From: an uncultured Sphingomonadaceae bacterium
GTDB taxonomy: Bacteria; Pseudomonadota; Alphaproteobacteria; Sphingomonadales; Sphingomonadaceae
Assembly: GCA_947495985.1 (NCBI GenBank)
Contig: CANMBD010000001.1
Coordinates: 620,001-684,000 of the forward strand
DNA length: 64,000 nt
Reading direction: 5' to 3'
Positions 8,957-18,022 of the stretch are shown here, in pieces (the stretch's first letter is position 1; each line of letters begins with the position of its first letter). Position numbers and translations under genes: made by a program. The notes beneath the pieces are model-generated. The model was given only the letters and a program-made list of their open reading frames with translations. It was not told where the DNA came from and ran no database searches.

Positions 8957-9538
8957 GTGGAATTTACCTATGCCGAGATACTGGATACCTTATCCACCAA
9001 GCATAATGTTGCCAGCGCTAAAAAAATCGCTTTCCGTGGGCGATTGCAGCATTTTCAACGGCTTGGATTTCCTGCGGGCGCGAATACCGGAAAGGGTAAG
9101 GGGGTTGCCTATTCATGGCGTGAGCTTTTCTTGATTGGTTTGGCATTGGATTGCCTGGAAATCGGATCCACACCAGATCGAAGTGTAAACGAAATTGTGA
9201 AATTTGAAGACGTTTTCCTGTCGGCAATTGCCAGCGTTGGCTTGGGTGCTCAGGAAGAAGATGGCCGCGACTTTAAATGTTTCCTGATTGTTGAATTGTC
9301 CAACCTTATGTCTTTGAAAGAAGAAGCCGATTGGAGCCAAATCGTTAAACTGCTGTCTCATCAGGATATGATGCAAATCTTGTCCAGTGACGGCTTGGAT
9401 GCCCATCGTTCTCCTTATGCGTTGATTGATTTGCGACAGTTCCTCGCCGCCATTCTAAACGGAGTGTTTAGCTGTCTTGAAGCGCCCAAAAAAATGATCA
9501 TTAGTGATTTCAAAGCTTGGGCGAGGCAACAGCTATAA
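8957..9538 (+). CDS. Small protein with MerR/HTH-like N-terminus, function unknown
   Basis: A 193-residue soluble protein. The GTG at 8957 is chosen because GGGGGGAA lies just upstream (8947-8954); the frame is open from 8933. The N-terminal ~75 residues (YAEILDTLSTKHN, a basic RGRLQHFQRLGFPAG segment, then GKGVAYSWRELFLIGLALDCL) read like a helix-turn-helix followed by a recognition/wing segment, similar to MerR-like regulators of sphingomonads. The C-terminal ~110 residues are helical with no known motif. It could be a DNA-binding regulator, possibly of neighbouring genes; this is inference. It stands alone between the DSF-like locus and thyA. Confidence 0.6.
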   Translation: MEFTYAEILDTLSTKHNVASAKKIAFRGRLQHFQRLGFPAGANTGKGKGVAYSWRELFLIGLALDCLEIGSTPDRSVNEIVKFEDVFLSAIASVGLGAQEEDGRDFKCFLIVELSNLMSLKEEADWSQIVKLLSHQDMMQILSSDGLDAHRSPYALIDLRQFLAAILNGVFSCLEAPKKMIISDFKAWARQQL

Positions 9539-9685
9539 CGATCTTTTAGACGATGAGATGTGCGATAGGCCGCATGCTGACTGAAGCCTATGATCATTAA
9601 AACGTTCCAATTTATTGTGATTTGTCCGGTTGAGGATAGCCGTGGAGCTGTATAGCATCGATCGCTACTGACATGGAGTAAGCGT

Positions 9686-10618
9686 GTGATTCCCAGCGAG
9701 CATTATGAACAGCAATATCTCGACCTGATGCGGCATATCTGGACGCAAGGCGATGAACGAGTGGACCGTACCGGCGTCGGGACCAAAGCAATTTTTGGCG
9801 CAACGATGCGCTTTGATCTGGCTGACGATGCGATTCCGCTGCTGACTACCAAGCGGGTCTTTTGGAAAACCGCAGCCAGAGAAATGCTGTGGTTCCTGAC
9901 CGGAGATACGAACATCCGTTCGCTGGTAGAGCAAAAAGTACATATCTGGACCGATTGGCCATTGGACAAGTACCGGCGAGAAACCGGTGAAGAAATCGAC
10001 CGAGATGCCTTTGAACAACGTATTATCGAGGACGATGCGTTTGCTAGGCAATGGGGTGACTTGGGCCCGGTCTACGGCAAACAATGGGTTGATTGGCCGC
10101 GCTACACACCGGCCGGTGAGGGGCTCTATCGTCTTGAAGAAAAAGGTATCAACCAGATAAAATTGCTCGTTGACGGGCTGAAAAACAATCCCGGTTCTCG
10201 TCGCCATATATTTACCGGCTGGAACGTCGCTGAATTGGATCAGATGGCTTTGCCACCGTGTCATAAGACATATCAGTTCTATGTATCAGGTGGCAAGTTA
10301 TCGGCGATACTCTATCAGCGCAGTTGCGACTTGGGGCTGGGCTTCGCTTTTAATGTGTTTTCGGCGGCATTGTTGATCCGTATGATCGCTCAGCAGTGCG
10401 ATCTGGAACCAGGGCAACTGGTTTGGAATGGCGGCGACGTACATCTTTATTTGAACCATTCAGAGCTTGTCGAAGAACAATTATCGCGCGAGCCTGCTGG
10501 TTCCCCAAAGTTCAAAATATTGCGGAAACCGGAATCGGTCTTTGACTACAGGATTACTGACTTTGATGTTCTGGACTATAGCCCGCAACCTCATATTTCT
10601 GCGCCTGTTGCCGTTTAG
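9686..10618 (+). CDS. thyA: Thymidylate synthase
   Basis: ThyA methylates dUMP to dTMP using 5,10-methylene-tetrahydrofolate. The 310-residue length matches the long form with an insert in the small domain (residues ~85-135) rather than the 264-residue E. coli type. Key signatures: DRTGVGTKAIFGATMRFDL near the N-terminus (phosphate-binding Arg), the catalytic Cys192 in MALPPCHKTYQFYV, and YQRSCDLGLGFAFNVFSAAL for dUMP binding. The GTG start at 9686 is supported by GGAG at 9675-9678. No dihydrofolate reductase gene follows, although dfrA often sits next to thyA. Confidence 0.97.
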   Translation: MIPSEHYEQQYLDLMRHIWTQGDERVDRTGVGTKAIFGATMRFDLADDAIPLLTTKRVFWKTAAREMLWFLTGDTNIRSLVEQKVHIWTDWPLDKYRRETGEEIDRDAFEQRIIEDDAFARQWGDLGPVYGKQWVDWPRYTPAGEGLYRLEEKGINQIKLLVDGLKNNPGSRRHIFTGWNVAELDQMALPPCHKTYQFYVSGGKLSAILYQRSCDLGLGFAFNVFSAALLIRMIAQQCDLEPGQLVWNGGDVHLYLNHSELVEEQLSREPAGSPKFKILRKPESVFDYRITDFDVLDYSPQPHISAPVAV

Positions 10619-10645
10619 GCGATAATCCCAAATTACAGTGAAATA

Positions 10646-10668
10646 TTACTGCAGCTGGTTACTGCAGC
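10646..10668. repeat. Direct repeat TTACTGCAGC x2 upstream of the autotransporter
   Basis: TTACTGCAGC occurs at 10646-10655 and again at 10659-10668, separated by TGG (13-bp period). Each copy contains the palindrome CTGCAG. It lies between thyA and the autotransporter, where it could be a regulator site or part of the thyA trailer. No binding protein can be named. Confidence 0.45.
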
Positions 10669-10681
10669 ATAACCCCGCGCA

Positions 10682-10720
10682 ACTTTATTGCATCACGACA
10701 ATTCAATTTTACAATAAAGT
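10682..10720. promoter_or_regulatory. Inverted repeat in the autotransporter upstream region
   Basis: ACTTTATTG (10682-10690) is perfectly complementary to CAATAAAGT (10712-10720), with a 21-base spacer. It is not followed by a T-run, so it is not a typical terminator. Its position 87 bases before the autotransporter start suggests an operator or a leader structure (inference). Confidence 0.4.
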
Positions 10721-10806
10721 GTGATATTCGTACCGTCTTAGCGAGTCGTAGGGGTTCCTAAAACAGTAGTTTCGATTAGTTCAACCAACTCTTAGGGAGA
10801 ACTTGA

Positions 10807-13800
10807 ATGTCGTTTTCTGTCTTTAGCCGTTCTTTATTTATAACTGCATCTTCAACAGCGTGTCTCGCCGGATTAGCTGTGCCGGCCCAAGCGCAAACGG
10901 GACCAAGCATCGCGGACACTTCCGCTCAATCTCGCCCTGTAATGGTTGAGAATGCTCCCAATATTGTCATTCGGGATGATCTAACTTTAGACGACCCGCC
11001 TCCGGTTGGAGTATTTGATAATATTGTTGATGTCACAGGCGTCGGACAAATGACAGTGCGGCCTGACCAGACGACGACTAGCTTGGGCCTTTGTACAGGT
11101 TCCCTGATCAACCCCCGTACAGTTATATTCGCGGCTCATTGCGTGAACGACCAAGCTGCCGACAGCTATGGCTTTGCTTCTGGAGGAACGGCAATTGCCT
11201 TTGGTTTTAGTGCGGATAATCTCCCTGCCGTACGCCGTTGGGTTGGACTTGATGGCGGCGTCGCAAATCAGACGGACGTGGATTTCAACATCTATAACGT
11301 TGAGCAGGTCTGGTATGACGAACGCTCCATACCGACGGGTTTCCTTGAAGCCGACGTCGCGCTCGCGACTCTTGATACTCATGCTGATGGCGTTCCCACA
11401 TGGACCTTGCTGTTCTCACCATTGAGAGAAGAAACGCATGGCGTTATCAATGGTTATGGAGCAAGAGGGTTGGGTCCCAATGGCTCCGATCTCGGCATTG
11501 ATTTCCGTCGCCGCATTGCAGAAAATATGATCTCATCGGCTAGCTCGCTGGATGACAGAAATAATTTTCTCTTTGAGCCTGGTGATCCGGTATTGCCACA
11601 AACGCTGTACAACACGGATTTCGACAGTCCGGCTGGCCAAGATGCTTTTGATCCCAACAATGGCATGTTCGACTTCGACCTTTATGACGGCGAGGCATTG
11701 CCGCGAGAAGGCACCACGGCCGGTGGTGATTCCGGCAGTGCATTGGTTGCGGACGAACTTTTTGATACGCCGGTTATTACATCGGTATTGTCTGGCGGTT
11801 CGCGATTTTTTGGGAACGATCCGGAAGATCCTTTAACATTCCAACCATTTTCGTCCTATGGCACCCAAAGTTTCTATCAGCCGCTTTACTTGTTCTGGGA
11901 TCAAATCGTAGCGAATAACAGCTATGTTTATTCGTCCAGTCGCGCCGGGACCCGCAATTGGATGAATCCGAACCATTGGGTTCAGGACATGGACCCGAAC
12001 TATGGCATCAGTGTCGATGGCGAACTCGTCAACGCCCTGCCAGGATTTGAGGCACCAGGCGTTACCGGTGACACGCCCAAATTCGGGAATGTCTGTTTTC
12101 TGGACGACTGCCTTGATCTGTCAACACTCAGCGTCGAATTTGATGAAGGAACACCCAATAGCGTCTTTATCGAAGGCGGCCCCGGTAGCCGGAATTTCGT
12201 CCCTAACAACATAGTAGCTGATCCGTCAGCTGGCATTCGGGCACGCTATTACGAGGTTACATTGGCTGCCCCTGGCGCGACGAGATTGCGTGACGATGTG
12301 ACCATCGATCGTCTCAATATAGAGGGCGAGGCACGCCTGGATATCCGTAGGCGCGGCAATCTGAAAGTTTGGGGTGACTATACGCAAACCGGCGGTTGGC
12401 TTGACCTCCGGGGAACTCTGACAACCGGCGAAGCGTTCTTAGGTACTGGACTTCTGACGGGCAATGGTTTCTTCGATCCGACATTCCTGACTTCGGTCAA
12501 TGGTGTCATCGCACCTGGTCGTGATATCGGGGATAGAGCGACTTTGACAATTGCTGGTGACGTTATCCTGGCTTCGGGTACGATATCGATTTTTGAAGTT
12601 GCCCGTTCCGGTAACGATAAATTGGCTGTACTCGGCGATGATGATAACGCAGGTATCATTTCATTGGGTGGTGTAGCGGCAGTGTTTAATGCCTTTGGGC
12701 GGAATAGTGCCCGCTTTGGCCAGACTTTTGAGATTGTTACAGCTGAAGGTGGAGTCGAGAACACTTTTGATGATGTCGTAGGGCGAATTGGCGTGTTGTA
12801 TCCGGAGCTGATTTATGGTCCGAACAACGTGATTGCAAGAATGCGAGCGGCTCGTTTTACCGACTTCTTCCGGGGTAACGGGGTTACCAACCCATTTTCA
12901 CTCGCTTTCGGTAGCGCTTTGGATAGCGCTAGAGGTAGCTCTTACAACGATCTGTCCGACGTCTTCGGTTTGATTGATGTCATGGAAGCCAGTCAGTTAA
13001 GTGCCACTTTCCAGAATCTCTCGGCATCTCAAGCTGGGCGGACGACGACACTCGATCAACAACAGGGCGCTGCCATGCGTAATCTTGTGTCGGACCGTCT
13101 GTCCCTACTTGGTGCCAAGGAAGGTGTGAAAGGCAAGATCAGGATCATCGGTGCGCCGGGAGTTCTGAACAGTCGCCAACTGACGAATAGCTCGGCTTCG
13201 CAACTGAGTTTTGCCGGAAACTACCAGTCTTCAAGCTGGAATGCGGTTCAGTTGCCTGAGAATATGAGCGGATTTATGTCGGCTGGATATACTCAATCTG
13301 CATTGGCATTTAGTGGCAATGGTGCACAGGACAAGCAAGGCAGTTGGCATATCGCTATGGGGCTGGAATTTGGCTTGGACGACCGCACAACTCTTGGCAC
13401 CGCCTTCGGCTATGCCGATGGTGCCCAGCAAGTCAGCGGAAGTCTTGCGAATGTTGAGACCAATCAGGCGTCGGTCTATGGCAATTATCGTCTTGGCGGT
13501 AATTTCTATATCGGTGGACAAGCGTCCATGTCTCATTCCCGTATCGGTTCCGATAGTAGGATATCCGGCGGTACCACGCTCAACAGGCTGGACACCAGCT
13601 CACTGGCCTTTGCGAGTGAGATTGAAGCTGGTTACAATATCGATGTAGATGGTTTGCTGCTGACGCCGCGTGCGAGTATCGGCTATTCATCCTATAATGT
13701 TGATGGGTTCCGCGACAGTGCTGGTAGTCTCGCAATGGCTGTGGATGAAATTAGTCGTGCCGGCTTGGAAGCCAAGATAGGTCTGAAAATTTCCGGCAAC

Positions 13801-14088
13801 GCCAAAATGGGTTTTGCGTCAGGGTGGTCGTTCCAGCCTGAGATGAAACTTGACTATGTCAACCGGATTTCAGGGAACGACACCAACTTCAGTGTGAGGT
13901 TCCTGGATGCAGAGAACTTACCATTCGCTTTGCCTATCGGATTGCAGGATGCGTCTTATGGTGAGATGAAAGGCGGGTTTAACTTCACCAACGGCCCGTT
14001 GAGCTTTGGTGCGGCAATTGAAACCCGTGTGGGAGAGCAGGTCTTCCGAGATGATCGGGCAGTGGTAAACATGGCTGTGCGTTTCTGA
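10807..14088 (+). CDS. Autotransporter with trypsin-like serine protease passenger
   Basis: A 1093-residue secreted protein (type Va secretion). Residues 1-30 are a signal peptide ending AVPAQAQ. The passenger starts with a trypsin-fold (S1) domain in which the triad can be seen: His111 in IFAAHC, Asp183 in EADVALATLD and Ser309 in GGDSGSAL. Residues ~460-700 are beta-rich, as in beta-helix passengers. The last ~280 residues form an autotransporter beta-domain ending in Phe (NMAVRF), the usual signal for the outer-membrane insertion machinery. AGGGAGA lies 6 nt before the ATG. It is a single-gene unit with a strong terminator behind it. It may be a self-cleaving or surface protease; the substrate is unknown. 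Confidence 0.92.
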   Translation: MSFSVFSRSLFITASSTACLAGLAVPAQAQTGPSIADTSAQSRPVMVENAPNIVIRDDLTLDDPPPVGVFDNIVDVTGVGQMTVRPDQTTTSLGLCTGSLINPRTVIFAAHCVNDQAADSYGFASGGTAIAFGFSADNLPAVRRWVGLDGGVANQTDVDFNIYNVEQVWYDERSIPTGFLEADVALATLDTHADGVPTWTLLFSPLREETHGVINGYGARGLGPNGSDLGIDFRRRIAENMISSASSLDDRNNFLFEPGDPVLPQTLYNTDFDSPAGQDAFDPNNGMFDFDLYDGEALPREGTTAGGDSGSALVADELFDTPVITSVLSGGSRFFGNDPEDPLTFQPFSSYGTQSFYQPLYLFWDQIVANNSYVYSSSRAGTRNWMNPNHWVQDMDPNYGISVDGELVNALPGFEAPGVTGDTPKFGNVCFLDDCLDLSTLSVEFDEGTPNSVFIEGGPGSRNFVPNNIVADPSAGIRARYYEVTLAAPGATRLRDDVTIDRLNIEGEARLDIRRRGNLKVWGDYTQTGGWLDLRGTLTTGEAFLGTGLLTGNGFFDPTFLTSVNGVIAPGRDIGDRATLTIAGDVILASGTISIFEVARSGNDKLAVLGDDDNAGIISLGGVAAVFNAFGRNSARFGQTFEIVTAEGGVENTFDDVVGRIGVLYPELIYGPNNVIARMRAARFTDFFRGNGVTNPFSLAFGSALDSARGSSYNDLSDVFGLIDVMEASQLSATFQNLSASQAGRTTTLDQQQGAAMRNLVSDRLSLLGAKEGVKGKIRIIGAPGVLNSRQLTNSSASQLSFAGNYQSSSWNAVQLPENMSGFMSAGYTQSALAFSGNGAQDKQGSWHIAMGLEFGLDDRTTLGTAFGYADGAQQVSGSLANVETNQASVYGNYRLGGNFYIGGQASMSHSRIGSDSRISGGTTLNRLDTSSLAFASEIEAGYNIDVDGLLLTPRASIGYSSYNVDGFRDSAGSLAMAVDEISRAGLEAKIGLKISGNAKMGFASGWSFQPEMKLDYVNRISGNDTNFSVRFLDAENLPFALPIGLQDASYGEMKGGFNFTNGPLSFGAAIETRVGEQVFRDDRAVVNMAVRF

Positions 14089-14115
14089 ATGTAGACATCG
14101 CCAAAGATAACGTAG

Positions 14116-14147
14116 AAAAGGGGAGCAGATATCTGCTCCCCTTTTTT
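14116..14147 (+). terminator. Rho-independent terminator after the autotransporter gene
   Basis: A perfect stem built on GGGGAGCAGAT / ATCTGCTCCCC, flanked by AAAA on the left and TTTTTT on the right. It starts 27 bases after the autotransporter stop. The symmetric A/T flanks would allow it to work in both directions. Confidence 0.93.
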
Positions 14148-14258
14148 GTCCAAAGGCATAGGACAGATATATTGACCTTTTTGGGAAGATGAAATAATAT
14201 AACAATCAATTGAAATAAATATTGCGCTGCAACAATGCGGCTAAGCAGGAGATTCTGG

Positions 14259-15548
14259 ATGGCTGGCGACAATAGCAAAACCAATTTACCACCACTATCT
14301 CTGCATGTTCCCGAACCGAAATACCGTCCTGGCGATACGGTTGATTATAGTGATGTGGATATACCCAAAGCAGGTGATCAACCCCGCCCCGATGTCAGCA
14401 GCGATCCCGCAACCATGCGTGAAATGGTATATGATATGGTCCGGGTGCTGGATGAGGACTATAAAGCGGTTGGACCATGGGATCCGAAGCTTTCTGATGA
14501 CACGTTGCTCAAGATGCTGAAAACCATGGCACAAGTGCGAGCTTTTGACGACCGGCTGCACCGCATGCAGCGACAGGGCAAGACGAGCTTTTACATGAAA
14601 TCTACAGGTGAGGAGGCGACTTCAGTTGCGGCAGCCATGGCGCTGCATAGCGATGATATGTGTTTTCCTAGTTACAGGCAGCAGGGGATACTTTTTGTTC
14701 GCGGCTATCCTATGGTGGACATGATCAACCAGATTTTCTCCAATCGGGAAGACAAGTTGAAAGGCCGTCAGCTGCCGATCATGTATTGTTCGCGCCGACT
14801 GGGATTCTTTTCCATTTCTGGAAATCTTGCGACCCAATATCCGCAAGCCGTTGGTTGGGCAATGGCGAGCGCGGCCAAAGGGGATACGCGTATCGCAGCA
14901 ACCTGGTGTGGGGAGGGGTCCACCGCGGAAGGCGACTTCCACAGCGCGATGACCTTTGCGACGGTGTATAACGCGCCAATCATTATGAATGTCGTGAATA
15001 ACCAATGGGCCATTTCTTCTTTTTCAGGGTTCGCCGGAGGAGAGCGAACAACTTTTGCAGCACGGGCTGCAGGCTATGGCATTGCCGGCTTGCGGGTTGA
15101 CGGCAATGATCCGCTGGCCGTTTATGCGGCAACGCAATGGGCAGCGGAACGGGCGCGTACCAATAACGGCCCCACATTGATCGAACACTTCACCTATCGT
15201 GCAGAGGCACACAGCACATCTGACGACCCTAGCGCCTATCGCAGTGCGCAAGAGCGTGAGGAATGGCCACTAGGTGATCCGATTACGCGATTAAAACGGC
15301 ATCTGATCCATCGCGGTGTTTGGAGCAAGGAGCAGCATGAAGCGCTCGACAAAGAATGCATTGAGGCTGTTAAAGTGGCAACCAAGGAAGCGGAGAAAAA
15401 CGGCATTTTGGGTCATGGTCTGCACCAGCCGTTTGAAACCATGTTCCAGGATGTGTTTGAAGAAATGCCTTGGCATCTGAAAGAGCAGAGCGAGCAAGCG
15501 AATAAAGAGCGGGAAATCAAATGGCCTGATGCGGAGGCATCTAAATAA
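14259..15548 (+). CDS. bkdA1: Branched-chain 2-oxoacid dehydrogenase E1 alpha subunit
   Basis: The 429-residue E1 alpha subunit decarboxylates branched-chain 2-oxoacids with thiamine diphosphate together with E1 beta. The ThDP-binding motif runs from GEGSTAEGDFHSAM to VVNNQWAIS. The long N-terminal extension before the core (PEPKYRPGDTVDYSDV) and the segment EAHSTSDDPSAYR fit the branched-chain (BCKDH) rather than the pyruvate type. The frame is open from ATG 14235, but AGGAGA stands 6 nt before the ATG at 14259. It overlaps the next gene by one base (TAATG), and the three subunits form one operon. Confidence 0.92.
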   Translation: MAGDNSKTNLPPLSLHVPEPKYRPGDTVDYSDVDIPKAGDQPRPDVSSDPATMREMVYDMVRVLDEDYKAVGPWDPKLSDDTLLKMLKTMAQVRAFDDRLHRMQRQGKTSFYMKSTGEEATSVAAAMALHSDDMCFPSYRQQGILFVRGYPMVDMINQIFSNREDKLKGRQLPIMYCSRRLGFFSISGNLATQYPQAVGWAMASAAKGDTRIAATWCGEGSTAEGDFHSAMTFATVYNAPIIMNVVNNQWAISSFSGFAGGERTTFAARAAGYGIAGLRVDGNDPLAVYAATQWAAERARTNNGPTLIEHFTYRAEAHSTSDDPSAYRSAQEREEWPLGDPITRLKRHLIHRGVWSKEQHEALDKECIEAVKVATKEAEKNGILGHGLHQPFETMFQDVFEEMPWHLKEQSEQANKEREIKWPDAEASK

Positions 15549-16570
15549 TGACGACCATGAACATGATAGAAGCCATCAACAGTGGCCTGGATAATATGAT
15601 GGCGCGCGATGATGATGTTGTCATCATGGGCGAAGATGTAGGCTATTTTGGCGGTGTGTTCCGTGCGACGGCTGGCCTTCAGGAAAAGCACGGCAAGACA
15701 CGTTGCTTCGATACGCCCATCAGCGAATGCGGGATTATCGGTGTGGCTGTTGGCATGGCGGCTTATGGCATGCGTCCTGTGCCAGAGATCCAATTTGCAG
15801 ATTATATCTATCCCGGCCTTGACCAGCTCGTTTCAGAAGCAGCGCGTTTGCGTTATCGGTCTGCTGCCGAGTTTACCAGCGCGATTACCGTGCGCTCTCC
15901 CTTTGGTGGCGGCATATTTGGCGGGCAGACGCATAGCCAGTCGCCCGAGAGCATGTTTACGCATGTTTGTGGGTTAAAAACGGTAATTCCTTCAACGCCT
16001 TATGACGCCAAGGGACTGCTGATTTCAGCGATTGAAGATAATGACCCGGTGATGTTCTTTGAACCCAAGCGAATCTATAATGGCCCGTTTACAGGCTACT
16101 ATGACAAACCGGTTGAGCCATGGTCGAAGTTTGAGGCGTCTGAGGTTCCCGAGGACTACTACAAGATTCCGATTGGCAAGGCGAACATCGTGCGGGAAGG
16201 CGATGCTGTTACGGTTCTGGCTTATGGTACGATGGTGCATGTCGCCAATGCAGTGGTTGAAGAACATGGCATCGACGCAGAGGTCATCGATTTGCGCACG
16301 CTCGTCCCGCTGGATATCGAGACGATTGAAGCTTCGGTGAAGAAAACCGGCCGCTGCCTGATCATTCATGAGGCGACCCGGACCAGCGGTTTTGGTGCAG
16401 AACTGTCGGCCTTGGTGCAGGAGCGTTGCTTCTATCACCTTGAGGCACCGATTGAGCGGGTGACAGGATTTGATACACCTTACCCCCATTCACTGGAATG
16501 GGCTTACTTCCCGGGACCGGTCCGAATTGGGGAAGCTTTGGATAAGATAGTCGGGGAGCTGACATCATGA
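15548..16570 (+). CDS. bkdA2: Branched-chain 2-oxoacid dehydrogenase E1 beta subunit
   Basis: A 340-residue transketolase-like beta subunit, the usual length. Signatures: VIMGEDVGYFGGVFRAT near residue 25, FDTPISECGIIGVAVGMA, and the C-terminal transketolase domain with EVIDLRTLVPLDIETIEASV. It pairs with the alpha subunit upstream to make the ThDP active site at the subunit interface. Its end overlaps the E2 start by four bases (ATGA), which implies translational coupling. Confidence 0.94.
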   Translation: MTTMNMIEAINSGLDNMMARDDDVVIMGEDVGYFGGVFRATAGLQEKHGKTRCFDTPISECGIIGVAVGMAAYGMRPVPEIQFADYIYPGLDQLVSEAARLRYRSAAEFTSAITVRSPFGGGIFGGQTHSQSPESMFTHVCGLKTVIPSTPYDAKGLLISAIEDNDPVMFFEPKRIYNGPFTGYYDKPVEPWSKFEASEVPEDYYKIPIGKANIVREGDAVTVLAYGTMVHVANAVVEEHGIDAEVIDLRTLVPLDIETIEASVKKTGRCLIIHEATRTSGFGAELSALVQERCFYHLEAPIERVTGFDTPYPHSLEWAYFPGPVRIGEALDKIVGELTS

Positions 16571-17868
16571 GCATTTACACTTTTAACCTGCCGGATATCG
16601 GCGAAGGCATTGCCGAGGCGGAGATCGTTGCTTGGCATGTGAAGGTTGGTGACTGGGTCGAGGAAGATGATCAGATCGCCGACATGATGACCGACAAAGC
16701 AACCGTTGAAATGGAAGCGCCGGTGACCGGAACGATTGTTGCTGTTGCGGGCGAAGAAGGCGATATCATTGCCATCGGTTCTATGCTGGTTCAGATCGAG
16801 GCGGAAGGTGACGGAAGTGCCGCGGAAGCGGGACGGTCGGAAAGTAACGCTGCGGTCGAAAGTGACGTCACGACGCCAGTTCAAGCTACTGATAATAAAG
16901 AAGAAAATGAACGTTCTGCCGAAGTTCCTGCACCGGAACCCGAAGTTGACAAAACCGTTACGGAACCACCCAAAACTGACGTCATGGCAGCAGAAAATGC
17001 ACCATCGGCGAAGGTTCTCGCGACCCCCGCCGTGCGTAAACGTGCGGCCGATCTGGGCGTCGATCTGAGCCTTGTGAAGGCTCAGGGCGAGCATATCCGG
17101 CACAGCGATCTCGATGCCTATCTCAGCTATGGCAGTGGGCAGGGCTATCGTCCCGCAGGCGCTTCCCAGAAGCGTGATAACGAGACGATCAAGGTCATCG
17201 GCATGCGCCGCAAGATTGCTCAGAACATGGCGGAATCAAAGCGTCACATTCCGCATTTTTCCTATGTCGATGAGATTGATATGACGGCGCTGGAAGACAT
17301 GCGCGCGGACCTCAATGCCAATCGCGGCGACCGGCCAAAGCTGACCATGTTGCCCCTGATGATCGTCGCCATTTGCAAATCATTAACGCAATTTCCGATG
17401 CTCAATGCCACTTATGACGACGAGGCAGGCCTTGTGACGCGTCATGGCGCTGTGCACCTGGGTATGGCCACACAGACCGAACAAGGCCTCATGGTGCCCG
17501 TTATACGGGACGCGCAGGACAAGAATATCTGGCAATTGGCGGCAGAAATCGGCCGTTTATCGGCTGCTGCGCGCGATGGCAGCGCAAAGGCTGACGAATT
17601 GTCGGGATCAACGCTAACATTGACGTCTCTGGGGCCTTTGGGCGGTATAGCGACCACACCCGTTATACAACGCCCGCAGGTTGCGATTATCGGTCCTAAC
17701 AAGATCGTCGAACGCCCCATGATCATTGACGGCGAGATTCAGGCGCGCAAGCTGATGAATCTGTCGATCTCGTGTGATCACAGGGTCGTGGACGGCTATG
17801 ACGCCGCCAGTTATGTGCAAGCGCTCAAGCATTTGCTTGAAACACCTGTTTTGTTGTTTGCTGATTGA
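16567..17868 (+). CDS. bkdB: Dihydrolipoyl acyltransferase (E2) of the branched-chain complex
   Basis: A 433-residue E2 with a single lipoyl domain (residues 1-80; lipoylated Lys44 in MTDKATVEM), an acidic linker (~85-150), a peripheral subunit-binding domain (~150-187, ATPAVRKRAADLGVDL) and a catalytic acyltransferase domain with the His405-x3-Asp409-Gly motif in DHRVVDGYDAASY. It moves the acyl group from E1 to CoA. No dihydrolipoyl dehydrogenase (E3) follows, so the complex must share an E3 encoded elsewhere. Confidence 0.94.
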   Translation: MSIYTFNLPDIGEGIAEAEIVAWHVKVGDWVEEDDQIADMMTDKATVEMEAPVTGTIVAVAGEEGDIIAIGSMLVQIEAEGDGSAAEAGRSESNAAVESDVTTPVQATDNKEENERSAEVPAPEPEVDKTVTEPPKTDVMAAENAPSAKVLATPAVRKRAADLGVDLSLVKAQGEHIRHSDLDAYLSYGSGQGYRPAGASQKRDNETIKVIGMRRKIAQNMAESKRHIPHFSYVDEIDMTALEDMRADLNANRGDRPKLTMLPLMIVAICKSLTQFPMLNATYDDEAGLVTRHGAVHLGMATQTEQGLMVPVIRDAQDKNIWQLAAEIGRLSAAARDGSAKADELSGSTLTLTSLGPLGGIATTPVIQRPQVAIIGPNKIVERPMIIDGEIQARKLMNLSISCDHRVVDGYDAASYVQALKHLLETPVLLFAD

Positions 17869-17943
17869 TTGTCGCGGTTTCCGGCACTCCCCAAAGCGCT
17901 GATTTTGCGATAATCGGCCAACAAAACGGACATAGAGCAACGC

Positions 17944-17964
17944 GCTCCGCATCAAGTGCGGAGC
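17944..17964. terminator. Hairpin between convergent bkdB and the giant surface protein gene
   Basis: GCTCCGCA (17944-17951) pairs with TGCGGAGC (17957-17964) around the loop TCAAG. There is no T-run on either side, so it is a weak or Rho-assisted terminator candidate for the two converging units. Confidence 0.4.
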
Positions 17965-18022
17965 ACAACTCTATAATAATCCGCCAACTGAAAGGCAGCG
18001 GATTTTAGACGCAACTCACCCC

